From assembly GCF_022682495.2 (NCBI RefSeq), contig NC_071391.1, positions 82,748,154-82,812,153 on the forward strand: a stretch of DNA of 64,000 bases, read 5' to 3'. The DNA comes from Desmodus rotundus. Taxonomy: Eukaryota > Chordata > Mammalia > Chiroptera > Phyllostomidae. The translations under genes and the position numbers were made by a program. Within the stretch, counting starts at the first letter, position 1, and each line of letters starts with the position of its first letter. Below are positions 54,290 to 64,000 of this stretch, one piece after another. The notes below the pieces were generated by a model. The model did no database searches. It worked only from the letters and a program-made list of their open reading frames with translations, and was not told the DNA's origin.

Positions 54290-57200
54290 TGACAATCAAT
54301 TCAGTAGTTAGTTTTTGAGTACCTAATATGTGTTGGGCACTGTGCTTAGCATTATGGGCTGTGGGGAGAGCACAAAGATTCCTGCTTTTGAGTTTGGTTA
54401 AGTGTTGGGAGGTTAAGTGTAAGTCATTTCAGAATAATGGGTAAATGCAAAGATAAAGGTAAGCACAGGTGCTTTAGGAGTACAAAGGAAGGGCAAGAAT
54501 GCTTTTTGTAGTAAATAGCGTATGAGCCCTTTTGAAGGATGTGGGGAGATGACCCACACAAGGGGGGAGAGTTTGGGGGCTGGTGTTCCTGGATGAGAGA
54601 AGTGTAGAGTTATGAAACAGCATGACATGAGCAGAGAATATCTAAAGTGTATGTTCAGACAAGGAGAGATGGGCTGATGCTGGAGAGTGAATAGGGGCCA
54701 AGTCACGGGAGGCCTTGTAGATCACGCACGCCAAGAATTTAAAACTCTACCTTATAGGCAACAGGGTTATAAAGCAGGAGATCGGGGATTAGATCTGGGA
54801 TTAGATGAATAACTTTAGTGATTATGTGGGGGAGGCATTATGTGTAGATATAAGAGGGCAAAATGAGGAGTCCAACTAGGAGGATGATGAAATATCACAG
54901 AACAGTCAGCAGGTGTAGGGCTAGAAGGGAGTGGAATTATTTTAAAAATTAGGGCAGTACGAAGAACAGATCCTAGAGGCAGATTGCTGAGGAGAGGGTG
55001 GAGTTAAGGATGACTTCAGGTGTCTGACTTGTCTGGTGGGTGGACGAGGTGCTGGTGACTAAGATGGGGATCATAGGGGGAGCAAGTTTCGGGCTAGGGT
55101 GGAAATGATGAGTTCAGGTTTAGACAGGTACAGATAGCTTGAGGTACCTGTGTGATGTGCTAACGGAATTGTCCAGCATGCAGTTGTATATACAACTCTG
55201 ATGCTCAGGAAGGAAGTCCAGGCTCAAGTACAAACTTGTGAGTTATCAGAATATTGGTGATAGTGAAAACTTCAACAGTGGATGCTATTGTCCCAGAACA
55301 CTGTGTGAAAGTGAAAGCAGTAGTCAAGGCCTGACGGGTAGGGAACGTCAGTGATGAAGGGTGCGTGAAGGAGGCGTCAAGGTGGAGACCCACACTGACA
55401 CGGAGAGAGTGGCAGTGCAGTCACCAGGGAGTGGACAGTTTCAAGAAAGAGAGAGTGAGCAGTAGGATCAAATGCAACAGTAAGAAAAGTATAGAAAATT
55501 ATCCACTGGATTTGGCAAAGGGAAGGTATTGATTCTTGACTGAGGAACATGAATTGGGGGATCAGGGATTGCAGTGGATTGAACTGGGAAGGGACACGAA
55601 GTGAGGAGAGCAAGTACAGGTATTAGTAGAGAAGAAAGAGGGCGGCAAGGTGGGGCTGGGAGACCCAGGGGAAGGAAGGTTTTTGTTTGTTTTTAAATGT
55701 TGCAAAAGTTGAGTGTATTTATAGGCTTAAGAGGCAAGACACACTAGATAATGAGAGGTTGCAGGATAAAGAGTGAAAAATGGCAAAGACAAGTTTCAAA
55801 GGTAGAGAACGCTGATGGAGGCCTGGCCATGAGTAGGAGGAAGGCTTGTCATCCTGGGAGACTGGGGAGAAGGAAATAGGAGGGGCCCAAGTTCACCAGA
55901 GGGTGTAGGTGGGGTCTGGAAAATTCAGGTAGTTATCATTTTATGGGTTCAGTTTTCTCATAAAATAGGAAGAGATGCTATCTGCTGAGATGGGAGGGCT
56001 TTGGGATTGGGTGGGTGGGGGGCTTGAAGAGGTTGTGGGGATGGGAGCACTTCCTGAGCAGAGTGGGAGTGGAGGCCTACACAGCGCACGTCAAAGATTC
56101 CTTGATATGTGCATGCAGACCCAGCCAGTCTGAGGACTGTGGTCCATGGCAGAATTCTGTGCTTCCTTCAGCAGCACTCAGCTTGGGCAGAGGAGGGTGA
56201 AGGTGGAGCATGGGATTCATTAGGGTTGGCTTTTCCCAGAAAAATGACATTGAAGACAGATGCTTGTAAGAGAATGTTTCAGGTGGTCAACTGTGCAGCC
56301 TAGGCTGGGCAGGCAGAAAATGAGGGACTCAGGGGACTGGGGGTCTCCATGATGCCAAGGAGCAGATGCAGCAGGAGTGGGCGCAGCAGAGACCTGCACA
56401 GGAGGTGGATTGCTGTTTGGGGTGGGGCTGCTGGAGTTTGAGATTTCTGACAAGGTTCCTGGGTGTGGGGAAATCTGAAGGGAGTGGAGATGAAGGCCAC
56501 GGATGGAGGTTTGTGAGCTGTGAGGCTCTAGTGGTGGCGTCCAAGTTATGGGCATCCACGTTCCGCAGCAAGGGGGCACATGTCCAGGCGAAAGGAGGGC
56601 TGTCAGTCAGTCTTCAGTGGTGAGGTTGGAATTTGGTCGTTTTGAGGGAGGCTGATATAACCACCTGGCCGAGTCTCAGAGTGGCAGAGACTTTTACAGG
56701 AAGGGAAAGCGTAAAGGTTTGGAAATGGCACTGCGGAGTAAAGAGGCAACCTTCCTTTGACCTTGCTGGCGTGGGCAGTAGGAGATGGAGCAATCTCCAG
56801 GGAAGATTACAAGGAAGTGGTCAGGCTGAAATGTGTATAGTTTGTGCACTGAGGAGGGAAGAGGCTGAAATCTGAGCTTTCACTACACTTTGGGTCCTTG
56901 GGGACTGGCTTGTCTAGGGGTGACTTTTAACCAATGTGATCCCCTCATCCAGAAGGGTGACCCTTTTTAAATTTACCCAAGACGCTGTAGAGCTAGGGCT
57001 GGCCTGGGAAGTGGTCCCCTCAGCAGGAGTGGGTTTCATCTAACACCAGAGGGTGCAGGGGAAGGGCCAAAGATATTAGGGGAGTTTACCACACAGTGGT
57101 GGCTTCAAATGGCACAAAGGGAAGGTTGGTGAGAGAGGGAAACAGGGAAGGGGGAGAGGGTCAGTGGAGCTGCATTGAAGTGTCCCGCGGAGGAGGGGTG
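54290..57200. repeat. G/A-rich ancient LINE-like tract (tentative)
   Basis: Begins with L2-like wording (GTACCTAATATGTGTTGGGC) and continues with GGGCCAAGTCACGGGAGGCC, common in old mammalian LINE remnants. Most of the tract is unusually purine-rich on the plus strand. Open frames here lack domains. Confidence 0.4.
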
Positions 57201-60200
57201 ACTGCAGGGGTGTTGCTGTCAGCAGTGACTGGGTATGGCAGGCTCTGAGGCATTAACACACTGGCTGATTCGAAGGCTCCGAAGGGCAGCCACTAGTTCC
57301 AGGCCAGGCTGGAGCTCCAGAATGATCCCGTTTGGGGAGACTGTGATGGTCCTTGCACATCTGCCTCACTGTCACAGGATGCTTATTGGAAGTGCCTGCT
57401 CCTGGACCCACTCCAGGTTTAAGGAAATCGCACTTCTGTGTGACATTATAGTCAGCTCCACGGTGGTTCCTGCGCACTGAAGCCTGGGAACTGCTGATTG
57501 GGAGTCTTGGTGGTCTTGGGTGTGTAGCTGGTGGTATCTGATGAGGTAGCATAGACACAGAACCCAGCATGGGGCCTGCCTGGTCAATGATAGTTATTAT
57601 TCACCCTCAACCCCATGGCCATATCAGTGACATGTATGGGAAGGGTGTGTAGGTGTCAGCACAGTTCATTACCAGTGTAAACCACAATTAATTTTAGACT
57701 CTATTAGAGAATAAAAAGCATGTATTTGAACAAAAAGGAGCTTCAGGCTGGGAGACACAGAGTCAGGGAGCGACTTACATTGTGTTCCACTGAGACGGAA
57801 GGCAGGCTGCCTTTTATAGCAAAAGTTCCTGCCCAGGTTCTCAACGAGGTCTGTTTTATGTAGATGAAGTATCCAAATTGTGCAGTTCTGACTGGAGGGG
57901 CAGATCTCAGGCTATTGGCAGAAAGACAAAATGAGGGTTTCCCTGCAGTGGTTGACTCAGACGGCATAAACAGTGGGCACAGCGCGGGCACCCCAGAGTT
58001 CAGTCTGAGGTTCTTCCCAGTTTACAGACTAGGTGAGGGGCCCCTGTCAGCAAATGGCCACTAGGCTCTTGTAATTTATAAAGTTGGGGACCTCAGTTGA
58101 CCATGGGGAGTCCATCTCAGCAGATAAATTCTTTCTCGGGGTTCACATCAATGAATCATCTTGGGATCCACACCAGGAGGAGAGTTATTATTAACTGATA
58201 CACATGCCATCCCAGAAGGTGGGTCAAATATGACTTCATTTTCCCTTTGCAATACCTCTCAGTCACACTTCTGGGAATGTCCCCCCTGGTCTGCTCTCTC
58301 CTTTCCTGTCCCTCAAACCCCGCAGTCTTTTCTGTCTGCCAGCCTCTCCCAGGGCCCGGCTGCGTGTCTGAGAGCCAGTGAAGCTGTGTACAGACCGTGA
58401 GCAGACAGTACTGTCTGCCTCTCCTCCCTTCCTTCAGTATTTTACTAACAATTTATCTCTTTTCTTTGTCTCACTGAAGTCCCCTGAGAAGTGGGTGGAG
58501 GGGAAAAGGGAAGAAAGGAGTAGGTGAGGGGACAGAGACCCTGGCCCACATTGTCACCTAAATCGTATACTTTAGGTCGATTGCTGTCTCACCTTTGGCA
58601 GCCAACCCCTCCAGCTCACTCCAATCTGAAACTCTCTTGAACTTTGAATTAATCCAGTTTAAATTCAAAATCAGAATTTGAATGAAGCAAATGTGTGTTT
58701 AGCTGAGCCAGTTGTAGACACTTTGGGCTACACAGCTAAGGTATTTCAGTGAACAGAAAGGGAAAACTCAGGGAACATTCCTGCACGGTGTTCATCAGGA
58801 GGCCCGCAGGTCCCAGGAGGGCAGGAAATCCCTGGGAACATCAGTAAGGTGTGAGAAGTAGTGAGAAGCAAACAAACCCCAAACGCTTGAGTGTCCTTAC
58901 ATGTTCAGCCATGTAAATGAATTGACAGGAACATCCCAGGACGCTGGCCATTGAGGAGAGTGTGGTAGTTGTTTAATGAAGCTGATAAGTTAATGTTGTT
59001 AATGTTAATTTAATGTATATTTCTAAAACCTTGTATTTGGGGGCCTGCCTGTGTTTCTGATGCTCTCAGGCATGCAGAGAACTAACATGGGGGTGGGGCG
59101 GGCAGTGGGGAGAGGACATGGCAAGCTGCCACTCTTTTACAACACTGAATAATCAGGAAGAAGTTATGGAGTCATTCAGCCTTCGTGTGACATGATGAGA
59201 CAGCAGTGTGAGTAAGATTCCGCCCCTGCGCTGGGGGCTCTCAGGTGATCCAGAAGAGAGGCATGCAAACACGAAACAGTGGACTAAGGCTGACTCAGAA
59301 AGCCGTAATGGAGATAGAAAGGCTGTTCCATGAAAGAACAGGGAAGGGAGAAATTATTACACATTTAAAACACCTTCTTGTTATGTTGGTTTTTTCCCTC
59401 CCCAACTAGATTGCAAGTTTTTGGAGGACAAGTATTGCACCTTTTGGGTGTGTGTCTCTCATGGTGCTTCACACGCCTGCATGCGGTGGGTGCTCAGGGT
59501 CTGTCCATTTTCACGCCTTACTCATTTTCATGTCTGCGGGGCTTGTCATGTGTGCTGTGAATGTTAGGTGCTTGATTTTGTTAAATAAGTATGATTAATT
59601 TCTGTTTTCTTTCATGTCAATACTTTATTTCTCTCATATCTCCCAAGAATTTCTATAAGAAATGCTTATTAAAATGAATCACGTAATGGTCAATAGCATT
59701 AGAAAGAGGTTCAACTTTATTGACAAGAAATTTCACTGACAACATCAGCAAGATTAATAAAAATAAGGTAATTCCCAACATTAATGAGGTTACAGGTAAA
59801 TGGGACTTTTATAAATTGTTGAAGGGGGAATAATTGTTCAATTTGGGGGGAAGGCAACGTGGTACTATTTTTTAATAGCCTTAAGAATACACATATTCTT
59901 TGACCTAGACATTCAGCCTCTCTGAATTTACCCTAAGGAAATAATTATGGCTCAGTGGAAAGAGTTACGTACACAGGAAGAAGATAATCACACATTGTTC
60001 ATGATAGTGAAAATGAGAAATAACTTAAAAGCTAACAGTAAGGGACTGTGTGATTACTATCTTGGAGGAACTTTGATGGTATGGTAGGAAAGTATTTGAA
60101 AAATGGGAACACGTTAAAGGTGAAGTAAGTGAAAAAAGAATCACACAAAACCAGCTCAGAAAGCTAGTCTGGTAGAAATCCGGGAATTCTGGAAGTTTTT

Positions 60201-60572
60201 GGCCGTGGTCTTTTCTGTAAGATGGGGCTGTCTGCCCTGCAGGGAGTGGTCACATGCGTGCAGAGTTCTTGGTTCTGAGCCTGCTGTGTATCTCATGTTC
60301 AGTTAGTAGTGGATATTATTACCCAATTTCTGTAAAAAAAAAAAAAAGACATGTATATTTGCACAGTAAAAGAAAGACCAGTAGAGATTACAGCCAAACA
60401 TTAGCCATTTGTTTCTGACTAGTGATATTGTGGTGGTATTTTTCCTTCTTTGGGTTTTTCCCTTTTGTCAAATTTTCTACAATGAACACTACAAAATGAT
60501 ATTAATATTAATCAGAAACAAAGTCCATAGAAAAGAAATGGTGCTGGGCTTATATGAAGAAAAAAGAAGAAT
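57201..60572. other. Gene-free stretch
   Basis: LTR-like wording at ~57690-58140 on the minus strand and LINE-like wording at ~59700-60130, both tentative. No exon, RNA gene or regulatory motif recognised. Confidence 0.4.
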
Positions 60573-60765
60573 TGCCGTGACTGGTGTGGCTCGGTTGGGC
60601 GTTGTCCTGCAAACTGAAAGGTCATGGGTTTGAGTCCCAGTCAGGGCACATGTGAGGTGACCAACCGTTGTTTCTCTCCCACACTGATGTGTCTCTCTTC
60701 TTTCTCCCTCTCTTCCCATCTCTCTACAATCAATAAAACAAACAAACAAAAAAATTTAAAGAAAA
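60573..60765 (+). mobile_element. Ves-type SINE
   Basis: Head TGCCGTGACTGGTGTGGCTC, B-box region GGGTTTGAGTCCC, CT-rich body and tail CAATAAAACAAACAAACAAA. Slightly diverged head. The minus-strand open frame 60489-60749 is this SINE read backwards. Confidence 0.9.
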
Positions 60766-60829
60766 AAAGAATTAAAGGAATGAATTACTAATCATCTATG
60801 TTAGAATTATGAGGTCTTAAAGATCATTT

Positions 60830-60965
60830 GTTTAACTTCCTTTTATAGTTCAGGAAACTGAGGCATTGAGAGAGGAAGTGACTTGCCTAATGTTATACAT
60901 AAATTAGTCACAGGTGTCACATTTCTGGAGCCAGTGCTTTTTTTTACTACACTAGTCTGCCTTTG
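60830..60965 (-). repeat. MIR SINE fragment
   Basis: Reverse MIR: CAGGAAACTGAGGCATTGAG, GAAGTGACTTGCCTAATG, CATTTCTGGAGCCAGTGC. Confidence 0.8.
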
Positions 60966-63900
60966 AGGACATAAGTCTCAAGAGAGGGACTCCTTTAAGC
61001 TTGGACCTCAAACCACTGGAGTCACCAGTAACATCTTAAGTCTCCCAAATTCCCTCCTGAACCCCCCAGGGAAAGACTCCTGCAGGGACCCGTAAGACCT
61101 GGCCCAGTCTTTACAACAATCAGTCCTGATCAACAGCAAGGACCGGGTGCCAGCCCTGTGGCTCATCGTGCCTGGCTGGATGGGAGCTTGTGTTTCCTCA
61201 ACTATGGGTCCCTGTCACCAGTTTGCTAAGCCTCCAACCCCCAAGCTCGGACCTCAGCCTTGATCCCATCCGGGAATACTGGTGCTACCTCCCACCAAGA
61301 ACAGTGATCTCGGTTTCTGCCACGTCACACTGTGGTCACATCCCAGCCTCTGGTTGTTTGAGGAGGAAAACAATATACACCCAGTCAACGGTGTCAAGGC
61401 CCCTCAGTCTGAGAGTCATGGTCCCTCTGATGTCTGGCTGTGCTAGACCTCTCTGTGCTGCCCTCCTGCTCCTCTCTGTGAGCACCCGGTGGGTGCTGCT
61501 CCAGTAGGCCAGCTGCATGCGCTGCTTGGCCATTGCCCTTGTTTGCATGGCAGACATGATGCCTTCATTTCTCTCAGGAACATTCTCAATGTACTTCTGT
61601 ATGTTTATTTTGCTGCTTCCTAAAACTGATTTCACTGCATTGCTTCATGTTCAGATTGCTAATGTTTTTGTCTGTTATGCTAGCATTTGATTTCTTCATG
61701 TGTTTTGTAAGTTTGGATTTGCAGGCTTACTTGGAATAGGATGATTTGGGATTTTTTTTTTCTTTCTATGTGTTCAATTCCACCTGTCTAGAGTTGCTCC
61801 TCTTGGCCCCCTGAACCTCTGGTCTGGAAACAGTCCTTGTGCTGGTGGCCGGTGACTGGAGATAATATATTTTTTGTTTTCCCCTTTTTATATTTTACCT
61901 GCCTTTGCAATGTGTTTGGAGCAGTTGGGATGCAACAAAGCCAGACCCGTTGTGCTAACCTGACCTAACAGGTAGTCAGTCTTTCAGTCCAGGGTGGGCA
62001 TTTAGCTCTCAAGCTGTGGCCCTGAAAACTTCAGTGGTTAAGGCTTCTTCCAGGGCAACCCCGCCCCCTGGTGGCTTCTAGTGGTATGGCAGGCAAAGAG
62101 CCTCCCAGAGGGCAGGGGAACGTAGACCACTCTCCTTCCTGTGGACTCAAGAGTTGGAAGCAATCTCAGAGATCATGAGACCAACCTCCCACACAGTACA
62201 GGCGTCCCATCTACATCACACCCAGAATATGGTCATGGCCAGTTTGATTAGTCCTCTGTCCAGCAACCTACTTCATGGCTGGAGAGCTCTGTTTGCAAGG
62301 AGCCCTTCTTGTATTGAGAAGCTAAGTTGTCCCCATAGCTCTCACCCATGGGTCCTATTCTGCCGCTCAAGGCACCATGGAGTAGATGTGCCCCGTGTCC
62401 TCTCAGCTCTCTGAGGCAGCATTGGAGTTCTCCTGGTTCCCTCTTTCCACCTCCCCATCCACTCCTGCTGCTAGGTTATGTGTGAACTCTGGGTTGAAAC
62501 GTGAGCTTTGTGACACACAGCCTTGTTTCGACCACGGAAGGGAAAGACCTCATCTGGTTGCCGAGTGGGTGCTGCCTCTTCACGTCTCTACGAGGAAAAA
62601 GGGAACCAGTTACCCCTACATCTTCTGGTCTCTGCTAAGAAGGAATCCTCCCTGGTGGGTAACTAACTGGCTGCGACGTTTCACAAGGAAGCACCTCCCT
62701 CTAGTGGCCACTAGGGCGTATTTCAAGACGTTTTTCTCCCTTCGCTATTTGCTCCAGGGTTTATTTGCAGCTGAAGAAGGTCACCCCAATAAATTCAATT
62801 AAAAAAAAAAGACGATCCACTGAGATGTGGGTGGGAGAGCTGTAGACTGCAAAGCTCCCATCTGGCTTTCCGATGAAAATGAATTGATTTTGCAACGGTG
62901 ACTGGTGAGAGAGACAGAGAGCGACTGCAAACTTGGCTTCAATTTCCATGTTTCTCATAAATTTTTCAAGCCAAAATTTGCATATGGTTATGCACGTGTT
63001 AATTAGTCTTATTCCGAGAAACTCCAGAATAGTTGTTCTTCTCTTAGGTGGTTCCCTTATTAATTGGCTCCTTTCGTGATTTTCTCTGTCCATCTCCACT
63101 TCTGTCTTACTAGAGTACTTTTAGTTGCAGTGAACAGACTTTTTCATACCAACGGAGAGAATTTGAGGAGGAAGTTAAAAGGACAGTGGTACATCAGGGG
63201 AGAAAAACAGTCCACAGAGGTCACACTAGAGCAGGAACCCGAGGTCCTTGTTCTAGTTGTCCCCAATAAGGTGACCTGCCTTCTCTCTGTAGGTCTCCAT
63301 TCTCTACGTGCTGCTGACCAGCTCCCTTGCTGGTATTCCATGTTTGCCTCTCTCTGCATCATAGCTTCTACTTATTCATAATTCTGATTTATCCCTACCT
63401 CTTTGTGATCCCTCTGGCATGTCTCTTCTCTCTTCACCTCAAGATATTTAAGCGTTGGTGCTTGCCACCAATGGACTTATTTTGGGGGGGATGGCATTTT
63501 CCGTTCTGTTTCCTGAGACAAAATCTAATGGATGCCACCCTGCCCCCTTTTTTTCTAATGTTAGGCCACATTAAAAGTCTCTGGCCAGCCAGCTAATTGG
63601 CCGTGTGTGGGACTGCTTCCTGTTGTGATGATCTGGGCAGGGGAGAGTGTGATACAGAAGAGAAGGGCCTGGGGATGCCTTTGGAGCAGGGGCCCAAGGC
63701 AGGCAGTTTGCTTTAGAAGGGCGATCGATGAGTGTGGCACAGAGTAGAGCTGTCCATCTGGAAGCTCATAAGTAGCTGCTGTAAGTGGGAGCCCTTGTAG
63801 GGAGCTGGGCGGTTTGGTCTGCATTGCAGGGGGCTGGCAGCTCCCAGGGAATGGAAACTTCAGGGTATCTCTTTGTGGGATTCATCTTCTCCATCTCTCC

Positions 63901-64000
63901 TGCTGTGTTTCCCGTTCACACTGTGTGTCCCTGGGATGGGCTCCATTCGGACTTACCTTGTGGGCAGGCTGATTGCTTGGCTGATGAGAGACAATGTCAC
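60966..64000. other. Gene-free stretch to the right edge
   Basis: No recognisable exon of NCAM1 or any other gene, no RNA gene and no clear repeat. Open frames such as 62386-62802 and 63064-63381 have no recognised domain. Confidence 0.4.

Noticed and set aside
56220..56579. Pro/Ser-rich 119-codon minus-strand frame
   Set aside because: It is the complement of the purine-rich tract. No start context, splice partner or known domain, and overlapping frames are equally open.
60966..64000. First exon of NCAM1 at the right edge
   Set aside because: No signal-peptide or Ig-domain wording and no CpG island. NCAM1 is expected further right.

Overview
The window is mammalian nuclear DNA, almost certainly from a bat. 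At least twelve insertions are tRNA-derived SINEs of the Ves type typical of yangochiropteran bats: a CCCTGGCTGGTGTGGCTCAG-like head, a GGTTC-AATCC B box, a CT-rich body and an A-rich tail. Codon structure, GT/AG introns, MIR/L2/MER5A fossils and half-L1 (HAL1) elements agree. Species cannot be read from the sequence. Nothing bacterial or viral of recent origin was seen.

Three protein-coding genes are recognised, in the order known from human chromosome 11q23: BCO2 (+), PTS (+), PLET1 (-). The left edge (478-11818) holds the last five coding exons of BCO2, a mitochondrial carotenoid-cleaving dioxygenase, including the third and fourth iron-ligand histidines. PTS, the tetrahydrobiopterin-pathway enzyme 6-pyruvoyl-tetrahydropterin synthase, is complete: six exons at 15577-21630, a 438-nt CDS, 145 residues and all catalytic residues, with a CpG-rich promoter. 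PLET1, a GPI-anchored epithelial/trophoblast surface protein, is complete on the minus strand: four exons between 43055 and 33211, a 657-nt CDS and 218 residues, with a signal peptide, an N-glycosylated ectodomain, a Thr/Pro-rich stalk and a C-terminal GPI signal. The three genes share no pathway; their adjacency is conserved synteny.

The rest is intron and intergenic DNA dominated by retroelements. A ~4.7 kb mosaic of HAL1/L1 ORF1-bearing copies sits antisense in a BCO2 intron (2599-7257). A complete 2,536-bp HAL1 with a perfect 12-bp target-site duplication lies between PTS and PLET1 (25769-28304). A 3'-truncated, tailless 5S rRNA retropseudogene with a perfect 14-bp duplication lies 0.74 kb upstream of PTS. 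Two copies of the same old L1 5' region flank PLET1. A complete MER5A with its 8-bp duplication is at 52034-52247.

From 43.1 kb to the right end no protein-coding exon is recognised. In human the next gene is NCAM1, well beyond PLET1, and no NCAM1 exon is visible here. No new multi-gene system is present. The most useful new observations are the tailless 5S copy, the two HAL1 5'UTR types, and an alternative PLET1 reading frame that would open if its 62-bp exon were skipped.
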